A stretch of 64,000 nucleotides of DNA from Struthidea cinerea (lineage: Eukaryota > Chordata > Aves > Passeriformes > Corcoracidae), in assembly GCA_013397865.1 (NCBI GenBank), contig VZTI01003153.1, forward strand, positions 633,894 through 697,893, in the 5' to 3' direction. The notes beneath the pieces were generated by a model. That model had not been told where the DNA came from and did no database searches. It was given only the letters and a program-made list of their open reading frames with translations. Made by a program: the position numbers and the translations under genes. Positions within the stretch are counted from its first letter, which is position 1. Each line of letters begins with the position of its first letter. This document shows, one piece after another, positions 22,001 through 35,249 of the stretch.

Positions 22001-25000
22001 GACAGCCTTTGCACGTTAGCTATGCTGCTCATCTGCATGGGAGGTACTGTTTGGCTTGAAAAAAGCACCAAAACAAGAAGAGCTCTGAGCATGGTTGGTC
22101 CCACACTCCTACTCCGTGGGCTGCTCTGGGTTCATCATTCCACATTTTATTATATACATTTTTCGTAAACCCACTCATCCCAAAAGCCTTTTAAAGTGGG
22201 AAAAAGAATATAAATTGGGGGTGGGCAGAAGAAAGAGGGAATCTGTAAGGGTTGACAAGATTTGCCCCTTGAAACAGAGTGGAGGGGAAGGAACCCATCC
22301 CATTCTACAGATTTCGGAGATACGGGAGCAAAAGACATCTCCTGCCATTTTGTAAGTCCAACTGGAAAAGTGCTGGGACAAGAAAACAGCCCTGTGTAGG
22401 CAGTCAGAGCAGAGCAGCTCTGCAGCAGGTAAAACAACTGTGGATATTGCTTGTGCAAGAACCTTCATTACATCACCTTTGGGCTGAACTGAAAAGCAAG
22501 TCACCATAGCTGAGCAGGCTCACAGAAAGACGTTTTCTTAGGAGAAAAATTTGAGAGGTTTAGTGAGTTTGCCGCAGTTTTAGTTAAGGTTCTGAGTTCA
22601 GGGTTCAGTGCTGAATTTATCTTTGTTGCTGCCCTGGGCTGGTGCTGGGTTTCAGTGGGAAACAAGCTGAAGTCTTGGTATGGAGACAAATCACAGCACA
22701 TGTGCCATTGTGGTAGTGTTGAACTATTTACATATCCTCGAATTTTACGAAGTGGAATCACTTAATTCACAGTTTCATCCCAACAATTAATGCTCAAGTG
22801 TAGCACCATGGAGCAGCACATTCCCTGCCTCCTGAGTGCCTGTATTGCCCTCCCTGGTGTGTCTCCCACAATTATTTGCAGGCCACAAGGTCTGGGTTTG
22901 AACAGACGATTCACTGCTGTGCTGTGATTTGGAAGCCCTGTTTGCATGTCAAGAGATGAGGTGGGTAGAGGAAAAAAATCACCTACCTGAGGATCACTGT
23001 GGAGCTTCATGAGGCTCCTCACTTTCCTGTAGGAAACCACAGATCAGAGCTTCTCCCACTGCCTGCTTTCCATCCTCCTGTTTCCTCTCTCACATGGACA
23101 CTTTGACAATAGGGACCGTCCTCAGTAGGGACCAGAGTGAAATTCAACCACCTACAAAGAAGCTAAATTTTTCCAGGGCAGTTGACTGTGGGAAGAGCTA
23201 ACCAAGCAGTTTACCATTACTTGGAAGCAAAAATCTGAGGTTTTTTCTGAAAGATTCTGACTAGGAGAAGTAGAAGGGTTGATGAACAAAACGAGGGTGG
23301 AAACCTATAGAAATGATAATAAGACTGCAGCTCGTGGTATGATACCAGTAGTCACTTGGAGATCTGGGATTATTTCTCCAGCTTCTGCTTGAGTTCTGAA
23401 TTTAGCTGCCTCACATACTTCGATCTTCCCTCTTCCTCATGTTTAAAAATTACTGCCCTGAAGCCAAAATGTGAGATGCTGACATTAAAATTAATGCAGC
23501 TTCAGACTCCCAGCCTGCTAATCCAGAAAAACCCCACAGTAAACCAGTCTCTTGATCCAAATGGTCGATGATAGGCACTGAGTAAATGGCTGAGACATCC
23601 CAGGGTCTCACACAAGTGAGAACAAGTGCCCAGAGGCATGTTAATGGCAGAAGAAAAGAAACCATGTTTCACCAATATTTGGATTTAGGCAGTGCTTGAG
23701 CCTGGTACTAAAGACCTGAAGACTGCCAGGATCTCACCTGCCGCTGGAACATCACTTCAAGGCCCAGAGCAAACCCTCTGTGGTCCATGAACTGTTCCGC
23801 ATCCTGGTAGGAAAGTTACAGAAGTGATACTAATCTAAATCCACATGTCAGAACTCAGGTTGCTGCCAGAATTTAGCCGTGGTTAGGAAAATTAACAGAA
23901 AAAATCCAACTCAAAAATTTGGGGATGCTCACTGTGGAGCAGGAGCCAAGGAAACTTGTTTACAGCTCGCTCTCCATTTAGAACAATTAATCACTGAGCC
24001 TTGGCTGCACTTCCCCCAAATTACCCCAAGGATGCCTGTCTGGTTGGATTGAGCCAAAATGCCCTCATAGAGTCAGTAACTGCCTGGGATATGGATGAAA
24101 ACTGGCAGGTCAACTCACTGATTTACAAAAAAAAAGAGAGAAACTATCTATTGAGGGACCAGGTTTTTTTCCCCCTTAATTGTTTCCTGATACCAGGACT
24201 GAATTCATAACCAAGAAGATGTACCTGAGATGCTCCTGAACCTCTCCTGTTGTGGGGTCTTCTCTGGCCATGAAGACATAGAATGCACTAAGAAATGCAC
24301 TAAAGGTGGAACTAATGAGAGAGGAAAAACGGAGTTTTGGAAAAAGGAACAATTTCTTCCACTATTCTTTGGGAGAGCTACTCTCCTGAGGAAGCAGCAG
24401 CAGGCGTGGCCATAACAATAGACACAAATCTGGACAACACCAGAAAATATGAGTTTTTGTGGGAGACACATCCCCAAGGTGAGTCTGCATTTGGAAACTC
24501 TCAGCTTTTCCCTGGCCAGGGTCTCAGTGAGGGGCACAGGATCTGCAGCTTCTTCTCCAAGCATGGATTTTATCCCAGATTGACTCTCACCTTACCAGCT
24601 TGGTCACGGACCTGCCTGGACACTGGGAATGAATCTGGAGGTCTGGCTGGGGGCCATAATTTTATCTGCATGCAGTATCTACATGGCTGGTTCAGACTGC
24701 CAAAAGTTGTCACCCCAGTTAGAAAAGAGACAAAAATTATAAATATCTCATTCATCAGATATTAGGTAAGTTACACACAGAAGCTGAATTTGATGTGAAA
24801 GCAAGAAAGTATCTTGACCTGAAATGGGGATTTTTGTTTAAATGAGGGAAAAAGTCAAGATGGATGTGTGCTATGCTCCCAGACCTTCCCTGGAGATGCA
24901 TGAACTTTACAGATTCATATCTGGAAATATTCAGCAGCATTCACTTAGGTCATTATCAGACATAAACCAGACCAAGTACAGATTTCTAATTAATTTTGCA

Positions 25001-25424
25001 AATAATAAAGTATCTAGAACATAATTTCTTGGCATTTTCAATTGCATTTTTCCTCTATACTGCAGATATAAAGTGATCACTGATGCCTAAGAAGCACCAA
25101 TGAGAATAGAGACATCAGCTATTAGGAAGTCTCTAATTTATACACTATATCTACAAAAAGAATGCCTTTCTTCAATTAGGCAGTGAGTTGCTGTTTTAGT
25201 CTGGGTCTCCATGTCTCCTTTCCTGTTCCAATAAAAAATCTTCATCAAGAAGAGTTTTCCATTTAGGAGATCCTGTCTACACCATCTTTCTCAATACAGT
25301 TGCAATTATTTTGTCTCCAAATGAACTCATTTGCATTTTGCAATTCCGAAACATATTTCAGAAAAACTAAACACCAAAGAGATATTCCAGAGTACACTGC
25401 AGCTGACTTTTCCTTAAAGTAGTA
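19026..25424. other. Long intergenic stretch without recognisable genes
   Basis: About 6.4 kb of mostly unique-looking sequence. Open frames are short, overlapping on opposite strands and without domains. No LTR, CR1 or RNA gene was recognised. Small homopolymer runs occur near 19226 and 24125. Confidence 0.4.
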
Positions 25425-25570
25425 GTTATTAATGATAAAAGTTTCTTCTCTCTTGAATTAGCATGATCTAAAATTAACAGCCATAAATGACCATTTGAGG
25501 TGCAGAATGCTGCTAATCAGATTGAATTTAAAGCACCAAGTCATTTAGTTAAATAGTCAGGGAAGTCACC
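25425..25570. promoter_or_regulatory. Candidate conserved non-coding element
   Basis: A dense cluster of AT-rich words (GTTATTAATGATAAAAG, GAATTAGCATGATC, AAATTAACAGCCATAAATGA, TGCTAATCAGATTGAATTTA) occurs in unique-looking DNA. It is enhancer-like in composition. Function and conservation are untested. Confidence 0.3.
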
Positions 25571-25839
25571 TTAGACAGAAAGCCAGGTGTCAGAAAGTCA
25601 CCTTAGACCCAAAGACAGCTGGGTTGGTGCTGGTTACAGACCTGCTCCTCAGCGCTCTGAGCCAGTAATGGAGCAGTAGTAGAGCTAAGGAACATTTCAA
25701 AATCTCCATTTTTTTCTTTTTTCTTTCTCAATGTGAACTTCCACACCATCATTGAAATGTTTTAGACAAATGGCGAGGCTCTCTTCGGGTCCCTGTGACG
25801 AGACCAACAATGTTGTAGTTGTGCAAATGTGCTAATAAG

Positions 25840-25898
25840 AGTCTGCAGAGTCTGCAGAGGATGCAGAGGATGCAGAGGATGAAGAGGATGAAGAGGAA
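25840..25898. repeat. 9-bp minisatellite
   Basis: About six units of a 9-bp motif, GCAGAGGAT, with variants GCAGAGTCT and GAAGAGGAT. The array starts near 25845 and decays at GAAGAGGAAC. Confidence 0.85.
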
Positions 25899-25979
25899 CG
25901 AGGGGCAGAGGACCTCTGGTGCAGGAGAGAGGACATTAGTTCATAACTCACTCTCCTGTGAATGGTGTGACCTTTAGCA

Positions 25980-26220
25980 GTGGATCCTAAGAAGCACAAC
26001 AGACTTGACATTAGGAAGCGTTTCTGTAACTGGGGGTGGTTGAACAGTGGAACAGGCTTGTTAAAGAGATGGTCAGTGCCCCAAGCCTGTCAGTGTTTAA
26101 GAGGCATTTGAAAAATGCCTTTAATGACTTCCTTCAAACTGGTGAGCCCTGAAAGGGTCAGGTAGTTGGACTGGATGGTCTGTAGGTCCCTTCCCAATTA
26201 AATAACCTATTCTATTCTAC
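25980..26220 (+). mobile_element. CR1 LINE 3' fragment
   Basis: The segment shows the CR1 ORF2 end (GGTTGAACAGTGGAACAGGC) and the 3' UTR (TTGGACTGGATGGTCTGTAG, GTCCCTTCCCAATTAAAT) with octamer-like ATTCTATTCTAC at the end. Confidence 0.85.
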
Positions 26221-28658
26221 AGTGGTTTAAAGGACTTCATGTGCTAAAATTCCGTTCATCACACATGCCTACAGATTCACCCGTATGGACAGACAGCTCC
26301 TCTCTTGGACCTGGATCCTGGCTGTCACAGGGGTCAGCTGGCTTCTCAGCCCAAGCCAGGTCACACACTGACTTCTCTCTGCTGCATCAGCCCGTGCCCA
26401 GGGCTGGGAACAGCTTGTCCTTGGAGGTGCAGCCTGAGGCAGGTGTCCCCTGTGTCCTCGGTGCTGTCTTTAGGACTGGCACCCTGGTGAAATACAGCCC
26501 ATGTTTTGTTCTCAGCCAGCCTGTTCCTTACAGGACTGCCTGGGAACGGGACTCCTCCTGCCCATAAAATGTCCCGAGATCCACACGCCGCTGCTTTGCC
26601 TTTTCATAGCAGCCATTCCCAACACACAGCGGCAATTCTGGGGCCGTAACACTTACTGGGATTTTATCAGATTCATGTAAAAAATGTGACAAACAAAAAT
26701 GGGCTAACAAATCAGTTTAAATACAACCATGACCAAGCAGTGCAAACTGGAGCAGAGTAGCTTGTCAGTGCTGGGGTTTTCAGTCCAAATCCGAGTGCTG
26801 GCAGAAGTAGGAAAAGCCCTTCAGAGACACCTCTTGCCTTTCAAGTTGTTTGGTGTTTCTCAGCTGCACTCTGCTTTTGCAAAGCAGCTTTCTCACAGCA
26901 GCAATCAAATTTGTTGCCTGAAGAGGGACAAAAGCAATTCCCACTACCCATTCTCCTAAACAGTAATCTTTTTTTAAACACGTTTACGATGAGAAATGTG
27001 AGAAATGTGCAGAGTAAGAGCAGCGCAAAGCTGTTTATGGTGCATTGGCTGAGCTCTCGGAGGAAGGCAGCAGTGTGTCCCCCTGTTTCCATCCCTCAAG
27101 GAAAACCAGCTCCTGTGCCCCCTGTGGGAAAGGGCTGACCACACGAGGTGCACGATACGTGTTAGTGTGTCACAAACACAATCGAGGCCAGGGGGACTGT
27201 TCCCGTGTCTACAGAAGGTGTACCCGGCAGCTTTGCCTCCTGCCCTGCAGGGTAGTTCTCCAGGGAAACCCTGGGATACAGCAGCTCCTGCTGCAGCAGC
27301 AGGAAGGCAGAAGCAGGGCTGGTTCAGCTGGAAGGAGCCTTGTGGACCGAGGTGGTGGCCCTGTATGCCTATTGCCAGGCTCTGTGGGCAAGGAAATCTG
27401 CACACACCTGCAGCTGAGTTTTCATACTGGCTTGCTCATGTATTTTCAGTCTACATACACAAGCTCTAGGCAAAGGAAGCTTTTTTTTACTTTTTTTCCT
27501 TCGCATCTAAGCTGTATTCCTGTTTCAAATGGCACATCACACAGCAAGGGTCCATATTGCTCACACTCCTCTAACCCACCTGGTGAGTGAGAGGTCTCAC
27601 TGCAGGAGGGGATTGCTGAGGCCAGGCACATGAAATAGCCCGTGTACATCTGTGGCAACCCCTTTATCAGGTTCAGTCAGTCCCTCTGAAGCATTTTGAA
27701 GAGGTTGGAGAGGTGTCACAAAGTGAGATCACTCTACACATTACACTCGACTTGCCCTGGTATCCCACTGCTTGCTTCACGGCTGTGATTTCTTGTCCAG
27801 AACTGCTCATAGCAGTAGTTGTCTTTTGACAGAAAAGGCATGAAATCCTCTGTAGTAAGGAATGTGTGGGTTTTCACATGCTGTTTCCGCTTTGTTCACA
27901 GTTTGCAGGCAATTTAAAGGCAGCTATTGAAGATACCAAGGCAGGTTCTGCCTGTTATGTGAAAAGCTTTTACGAAAAAGCCTTAGATAAGATCAGCTGG
28001 GGGGTGTTTCATAGTGCTGAACATCCGTAATTTTAACCAGCTATACTTTAAATAGTACCCTTTTCAACCTGTCATATGAAGCAGTGCCTGAGAATATTCC
28101 CACCACTTCAGAAACCTGGTGTAGCATTTAACTCCTCTCTTCTGAATGGCTCTTTCAGCACAGATTCATTCCCCAAATCCGTTTTTAACAGGAGGGCTGC
28201 CTTGAAAGCTGTGCAAAGTACATAAACCTCAGAACAAGATATATGGTAATGCCCATCACTGCTTCCACGCAGCACTGCCCAGCTGCTGTGGGAGCTCTTC
28301 ACTCTGCTGTTTAGAAAACACTCCCATGCTATCGACACTTGTAAATAATAGAAACCAGCCGTATGCTTGCAGCCTGGTGATGTGCAGATGGGTTTCTGTC
28401 TGGACCTCGGGGTTCCAAATTCAACTGTTATCAAAGAAATGAAGGAGCCATTAAAAATCAGCAAAGTTTAATTTGGGAAAACAAGCCAAATTTTAAGCTT
28501 ACAGCCAACGAAGGGGTGGAGGATGCTTCTGGCTGTGAATGTTTGCATCTGTCCTAGTGCCCGCCCAAGGGAGCACGGACATGTGGCCTTTCAAGAACTG
28601 GGAACACAATATATGGCTTGAGAAGGATGAAAAGTGCTAATTACAGATGAAAACATGA
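26221..28658. other. Intergenic DNA, nothing recognised
   Basis: No exon or repeat family could be supported. Overlapping open frames at 27045-27590 (+) and 26974-27405 (-) cover the same DNA on both strands and carry no recognisable domain. Confidence 0.4.
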
Positions 28659-28935
28659 AATCACAGAATGGCTTGGGTTGGAACTTTAGACCATCTAGTT
28701 CCAACACCTCTGCTGTGGGCAGGGACACCTTCCACTATCCCAGGTTGCTCAGAGCCCGACCCAGCCTGGCCTTGAACACCGCCAGGGATGGGGCATCCAC
28801 AGCTTCTCTGGGTAACCTGTGCCAGTGCCTCACCACCCTCTGATTGAAGAATTTCCTCCAAACATCTAAGCTAAATCTCTTCTCTTTTATTTTAAAGCCA
28901 TCCCCCCTTGTCCTATCACTCTCTGCTCATGTCAA
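28659..28935 (-). mobile_element. CR1 LINE 3' fragment
   Basis: An inverted CR1 begins at AATCACAGAATGGCTTGGGT, followed by CCTTGAACACCGCCAGGGAT and GGTAACCTGTGCCAGTGCCT. The minus strand encodes a decayed end of CR1 ORF2. Confidence 0.88.
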
Positions 28936-30206
28936 ATCAATGAAGGGAATAAAAATCTCTTTTGTTAAACCAAGCAGTGTTCATTTAGAAAATACCCACC
29001 ATTTAAGCTCAAATCTCCACTTTGGGGAATACTTTTGGATTACACCCATTGTATCTGTGACTGTCTTAGTGCCACTGTTATCTCTCTATCGAAATTTCTA
29101 TTTGCACTGTCTCTCAGTTGATCCTGCCAGGTATATCTGTGCCGGTTTTGCATGTTGAGACACTTATTCAATCCCCTCCAAAGCACTCAAATCCTGCACA
29201 TCAAAGCATCCAACAGGCAAATCCAGTTACTTCCAACTAGTGTTGCTATAACTAGGTTTTGTGGAGGTTTCAATATGCAGAAAAGGTAGGAGATATTTTC
29301 AATTAATAAATTGAGAAGGATTTAGGTGCTTTATATTTATTTGAAATTCAATAGGCATGCTTTGTAATGCTTTCTCCACAAGCTTCCCAAATGTGCCAAG
29401 AACAATGTACAAGCTGAAAGCCATCATTTCAAGGAGCTGCAGGCTTTGTTCTGCTCCAAAGGCAGTTTCCCCTCATCCTCTGGATTTACTTCTACTTGCA
29501 ATGCTTAAATTTTAATACAGAAAAGCCAAAACCCAACCTTCTACAGTCTCCAGGGAGTTATATGTCTGTGCTAATGGATGAAAATCTTAAAAGTGACTTA
29601 ATTTTGTTTGCTGCCATCTGCTTCCCCCCAGTATCACTTTTTTGGCTGCACCAGTGCAGTACAACTTGTATTGAACAAAGTTGTATCCGTGTCAAAGAGC
29701 ATCTCCCAATTACTGATCAAAATGTGTCTTGGACCTGGGGATCCTTAGCAAGTGCTGGGCAACATTTCAAGTGTTTAATGGCAACACTGGGAGCTCAGCT
29801 TCATCCTTACCCCGTTTCTTCTCCCACCAGCCTGATTTCACCCACAATCAACATTGAGCTCATGGTCTCTGCCCTGCCTCGCATACAGACAGACCCAAAC
29901 ACATCTTCTCTTCCCAAAATGCAGCTTCAGGTTGCTGCATCTTCTTCTGTGAAAATCTTCCCTGCAAACCAGCCAGGCCACATCTCAAAATGCAAATGCC
30001 ACAGACAAACCTCCAGGGCATTTCTCAAATCTCCCATATTGGCCTGAATGAAATCCCCAGAGAAAACTTGCCCAACCATTTAGCAGAGCCCCGGTCCTTG
30101 CTGGATTGCCACATCTCCATGTCTTTTGGAGTGGCAGACCTGTCCTCCATATCACCTGTGGACACCACAGAGGTGGCTGCCCATTGGATCTCTTCACTGA
30201 CCTCCA
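28936..30206. other. Intergenic DNA, nothing recognised
   Basis: Unique-looking sequence without supported exons. A 183-codon open frame at 29496-30047 (+) has no recognisable domain or splice context. Confidence 0.4.
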
Positions 30207-30275
30207 CATCTCATCTCATCTCATCTCATCTCATCTCATCTCATCTCATCTCATCTCATCTCATCTCATCTCATC
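30207..30275. repeat. (CATCT)n pentanucleotide microsatellite
   Basis: An uninterrupted pentamer array of 69 bp, just under 14 units, bounded by CCTCCA on the left and GAGGGC on the right. Perfect arrays of this length are usually length-polymorphic. Confidence 0.97.
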
Positions 30276-32308
30276 GAGGGCTCCTCTGGGATCCACCACA
30301 CATCTGATTATGAAAGGAGCCAAATTCCTGTTGTTAACCAACAGATGGTAATGAGATGTGGAGAGGTGATATTTCTACCACCACCATCAGCCCCTTCAGC
30401 TCAGTGTCCATATTTCAGAGAACAGAGGGGTAATTTCAGTTTTAAATTAAATTTTGAATTTATCCTGGGTAGTTTTATATTTGTGGTAGCCCTTTTTCTT
30501 GCCAGTTTTTCCATTGTGCCTGCAGTTAACTCAACTGCCTCCCTCATTTTTTTTCCATAATCACTTATTTCCCTGGTCTTGCAGGTTGGATTTATGACTT
30601 TTACTCAGAATCCCATAATGTCATGAGGCAGCTGAGGATCAATTTTTTCCTCATGCATATTAAACCCAGCTGCACAGGGAGCTCACGCTCTACCAACTAC
30701 TTGCTTTCTAGCAAAGGTCAGAGTAAGAAAATGGAAAGAAACACCTCCTGCTGTGTTTCCTCCAAACTCTGTGAGATCCTGCGTTATCCAAATGGGAGTG
30801 GGGAGACGTTGAAGGGAACCTGACCTGACTTCCAATTGCCAGAGGTCCTTTCCAACCCAAAGTTTTCTCCAGCCCCACAGAATTGCTGTGAATGTCACAC
30901 CTCTGCAAATTACACCAACTGGCCCAACTCCATTGCCCAGCCCCTGGCTCACACTGAGTCTTTTCTGATGATGAATTTTTGCCTTCTCTGCTGCCCTGCA
31001 CATCTGCCAGTAAGTCCCAGGTTAGCCAATATTTCCATGCTTTCCTCTGTTTCATGGGAAAATCTCTATAGCAGGTTATGGGTCATTTTTTTGAGCTGGC
31101 TTGCCGTTCCAAGAAGTGAGATTTGCTGGTGGGCTCCCAACACGTGCAGATGTTCAGCATTTGCTATTCATGGAAAAATGCTGCCGAGATGTTTCGTGTT
31201 TCAAGGAAAATTGACTCCTCTTGACAGAGACCTGGTTTTATCTCCTTTGACAAAATCTCTGGGCTTTAAATCCTTCTTAGCCATGTCCAAGTTTGTGACC
31301 TTTTCTTTTTCATGCTCTGCCTTGGCCAGCTCACAATTCTCCTTAAAAAGCTGGCTACCTCTGCTGCCTTACCCATCTCCTCTCTTTATTTAAGTGATTT
31401 ATAGCTGAGGGGTCCTGCATGGGGTGCAAGGCAGGAGAGGCACAGTCCCCGATGTCACCACGTTTATGCACAGAGACATGCAGAGCACGGCTTTGCTGAG
31501 TGTAGGAGTGAACCAGCAACCACCAAGAACTTCATTGCTTCCTGTTCAGCCAGCACTTGGTCCCAAACCCCAGTCCCAGAGGCTCACAGGATGGCAGGGG
31601 ACATTAAAGCTTTCTTTACTACCTGAATTGCTTCTCATCACCCACTCATGCTCCTTCCCATACCATGCTCTGCAAATCTCCTCCCAAACTGCCGGCACTC
31701 CTGAGTAATTTCACATTTACTTTTATGAATACAAGATCCTGCTTAATCATCTGTAACGTTGCCTTGCATTGAAGGTGCTGATTAAACATCTCACTTCCAA
31801 AGAGGTTTAATCCATCTCAGGAAAATCACCCCCAAGCCTGTGCTGTACCGCTGGTACTGACAGTGCACAGCGCTGGCAGCCTTGGCTTTCCTCCCCAGAG
31901 AAGTCCATCATATCTGCAACAACCTGCCTGGATTTATTCCTTTATTGAGCAGCCTTCTTCCACCGAATCCCTTCAGCCACTCTGACACCAGGAGAAAAAT
32001 GCCAATGACGTGAGCAGAAACCAGCAAGGGACAGAATTGGGGTAAAGTTGCAGTATTTTATGGTGGAACGTTTGTAACAGCTGTGGCAACTCTAACTTCT
32101 TGTGTGATTCTTTTGATGTTAAGAGTCCTGCGAGGGAATAGCTACCAAAAAATTAAATACTTGGGCAAATTCTGATTTCTTTCTTCCTCCCAGAAATCAG
32201 GGACATAGCAGCGAAGTTCCCAACCCCCTCTGCAGTGATCCTTCCCAACACACCTCCATGGCAAGGGAGATCTCTTTGCCATCTTACACTGCTCATGGGA
32301 TGCCCAAA
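30276..32308. other. Intergenic DNA with a possible short CR1 tail
   Basis: A short segment at about 30822-30870 (AGAGGTCCTTTCCAACCCAAA) resembles a + strand CR1 3' end but lacks octamers. The rest shows no supported gene or repeat. Confidence 0.4.
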
Positions 32309-32582
32309 GTAAAAAGTGACAGGATGAGAGAAGATGGCCTCAAGTTGCACCAGGGGAGGTTTAGGTTGGATATTAGGAAAAAATTCTTCACCAAAAAGGC
32401 TGTCAAGCACTGGAACAGGCTGCTCAGGGCAGTGGTGGAGTCACCAACCCTGGAAGCATTCAAAAAATGTGAACATGTGTCACTTAGGGACGTGGTTTGG
32501 TGGTGGACTTGACAGTGCTGAGTTAGAGTTTGGTCTCGATCTTAAAGGTCTTTTCCAACCTAAACAATTGCATGATTCTAAA
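32309..32582 (+). mobile_element. CR1 LINE 3' fragment
   Basis: This is a well-preserved end of CR1 ORF2. On the + strand the frame at 32258-32512 reads KFFTKKAVKHWNRLLRAVVE. The 3' UTR follows with CTTTTCCAACCTAAACAATT and a single GATTCTA octamer remnant at 32574. Confidence 0.9.
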
Positions 32583-34299
32583 TTTGACTCGCTTGCTCCT
32601 ACAACCCAGTTCTCAATACCCGGATCACTTCTGCAAGGAGTTTTCTGTCCTGCCCTGGCAGAGGCTGAGAGCACAAAATACAGCTTGGGAGTCTCAGAGC
32701 CGTTGTATCACACCACTTTTTTGTCATGATTACTCCCTTGCATCTCACTTCACTGGCAGAAATCCACAAAACAGAGGGTCAAAAGATAAAAAATTTAATT
32801 TCCTGCCCTTCACAAAACAACTTTCCCACTTGCAGTTGTGAAAAAATTGACCAGATAGAACTGGTCTTATTTTTCCCTCTGTCTGATTCTTCCTGTTACC
32901 ATCAACTCTTGCTGAAGTATTTGACCAGCTGACCCCCTGCACTGCCATGATGAAGAAGAGCCTTTCCCTTCCTGGCCAGGTCATGGCAGGCACCAGGCAG
33001 CCTCTGATCACAGAAGCCCAAGACCTGGTTTGTATGCCTGGGTTGCTTTTAAATGGTTTCTTTCTCTCTCTTTTATGTTGGAAGAGCAGCTCCACCCACT
33101 TGTGCTGATAAGGGAAACAGGGTCTGGACAGTCAACAGGGAAAAGACATTGCTGGAGGAAAGAGTTGGAGGATTTGGGTGGCATTTTGCTAGACAACCCC
33201 AAATGAACCCTGAACCCATAAATATTTCTTGTGAAGGGCTGCGTGCTTCAGAGAAGGTTGAGGGTGGCTCATCAGAGCTGGCAGTGCCACTGCTGCTGAC
33301 ATCTGAACCCATCCCCTCCTGCCCACTCACAGGGGAGGGGGCTTTTGCACATGATGGGGTGAAGGGGGAGGCCAGATAATTGTGAGATTCCTGTTTCACG
33401 CGGCCACACTGAGGGTCCTCACCTCTACGTGCAGGACTATAAATCACCAGCACATCCCACTACACCAGGACTGGCCCCAAACAGTGGCAGGGTGGAGGGG
33501 GTGGCAATGCTTTGTGATCAGCTGATGAGGCTGGAGAGTGAATTGGCAGGGAAAATCTCCACTTCATTTTTTAAAGTAGAGAGATAAATTTCCCTGCTTT
33601 GCAGTGTTCAAAATGTCACCTTTGTATTTTGCAGTTCTAAATGGCATTTCTAATTTTTACTTCAGCTTCATTAAAAAAACCCCAATAAATTCATAGAGCT
33701 GTTTTTTCTCTTCTCTCTGTAGACATTTTCCAGTGTTTCTATTCAACTTTAAATGATTTTTCCTTCAAACCCTTGGTGCATCTAATGAACCAAACAGAGG
33801 TTTGAAGCAGTTCACCACCTGGTCTCTGGGCTTTTGTCATGGCAGATCTCAGCATGAGATCACAGGATATCAAGCTCAGGACTTTCAGGTGTCAGCAACA
33901 GCCCAGTTCCACTCTGGGTACAAGAATTACCCTCCATAACTATCTCAAGAAGCCAAAAATCATAGCACACACTTATTTTAAGTTTTAAAATGAAAACCAG
34001 CATAAAATGTTTTGAGCCAAGGACCATGTTTATATCTGGACATGGTTCATGATGGGACACTGGAGCCCAGCGTCAGGCTACACACAGGCACTGCAGTTCA
34101 TAGAACTGCAACAGGTATTCACTAACTTTTATCAACTTTGGTTGTAGGTAGTTTTTGTTTTTCGAATTTTAGGCTGTATTTTGGCCTCTGAAGCTTTCCT
34201 GTATGTCTATTAAGGTGAGATTTTTCCAGCTGGGAGAGAGTACACTGCCACTACTCCAAAATCTGGCGCTTTTGAAACACTAAATGTTATGGGACTTGC
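32583..34299. other. Intergenic DNA, nothing recognised
   Basis: No exon or repeat could be supported in this interval. Confidence 0.4.
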
Positions 34300-34387
34300 A
34301 GAAAAAATGCCAGCTCTGGACACTGGCTGGGATCTCCTCCCACAGAGTGCTAACACTGCATCCTTTCCAGCCTTAATGATTCTATGA
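34300..34387 (+). mobile_element. Short CR1 LINE 3' tail
   Basis: The end TCCTTTCCAGCCTTAATGAT followed by TCTATGATG matches a CR1 terminus with an octamer. Upstream similarity is weak, so the left bound is approximate. Confidence 0.6.
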
Positions 34388-34879
34388 TGTACTGACTGAG
34401 AGCCAAGCACTTCATAGCTCTACCAGAAAGCACACAGTGTGTTCAGTTGTGCAGGAAACTCATTCAGCTGAAATATATCCAGCCACTAGGAGAAATTACA
34501 TCAAGATGGATTTTCTTCACCTCTTAAATCCCTTCTGATATGTTTTAGGAAACTAGAAAAGATACTGTGACGATGAGCGGTCTATGTGGAGACCATGTCT
34601 GTATGCCTGTGTGGTGACACCTTGCAGGAACAAGGGACACATCTCCAGTATCCAGACAACCCGTGGAAGAACAAATACAAACATTCCCTGAAACTCATCA
34701 GGAACCTTAGTTCTTGCACTCACAGGTAGAGATCCAGCTCTCTACAATCTCAATGGGGAAATTCAGAATAATAACCCAGGTCAGCCTCCCCCCTATAAAC
34801 CATGGAAGCCAAACCATGTTTGTGACCACAATGTCCTAGGGATGCTCCATAACCGCATGCATCCCGCAGACTCGGCGAT

Positions 34880-35249
34880 TGTGGATGCTGAAAAGCTTTG
34901 GTAGAGAAATCTTTCAGCTTTCTGCAGCGTTCTGTGAGAACTTTGCAGTTCTCACAGAAGCTATGAAAAACACTGCTATGGGTTTTGTAAACTAACTCCT
35001 TATCTTGCACCTGGGTTTGTTGTGCAAGATTGTTATGGTTCTAGCCTTCTGATATTTTGGAATAAGTGTCTTGGAGCTTGACCAATCCCCTCAAAGGGTG
35101 GATGGCCGAGCACCCAACTGTCTTATGCCATTCAACACACTCTTTGTGAACCCTGTTATAAAAGATGAATTAATTAATTAATACCAGAACTGCTTCCCTT
35201 CTGAACTCGGTCGTGTCGTTCCTTGCCGTTAGCGCTGCCCACAGCGACA
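34880..35249 (+). mobile_element. Solo LTR, ERVK-like (TSD GGCGAT/GGTGAT)
   Basis: The element is 370 bp, begins TGTGGATGCTGAAAAGC and ends ACAGCGACA. It aligns along its whole length with the LTR at 1087-1461. Shared blocks include TTCTGTGAG, GCAAGATTGTTATGG, GGATGGCCGAG and TTCAACACAC/CTCAACACAC. The flanking 6-bp repeats are GGCGAT (34874-34879) and GGTGAT (35250-35255), with one mismatch. A TATA box TATAAAAG lies at 35157-35164. No internal retroviral sequence is attached. Confidence 0.82.

Noticed and set aside
30207..30275. Short-period repeat as a CRISPR-like array
   Set aside because: It is a simple pentamer satellite without spacers, in a vertebrate genome.
1087..35249. The two related LTRs as the ends of one giant provirus
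   Set aside because: Each has its own different target duplication, and the interval holds HTR5A and unrelated repeats, so they are separate insertions.
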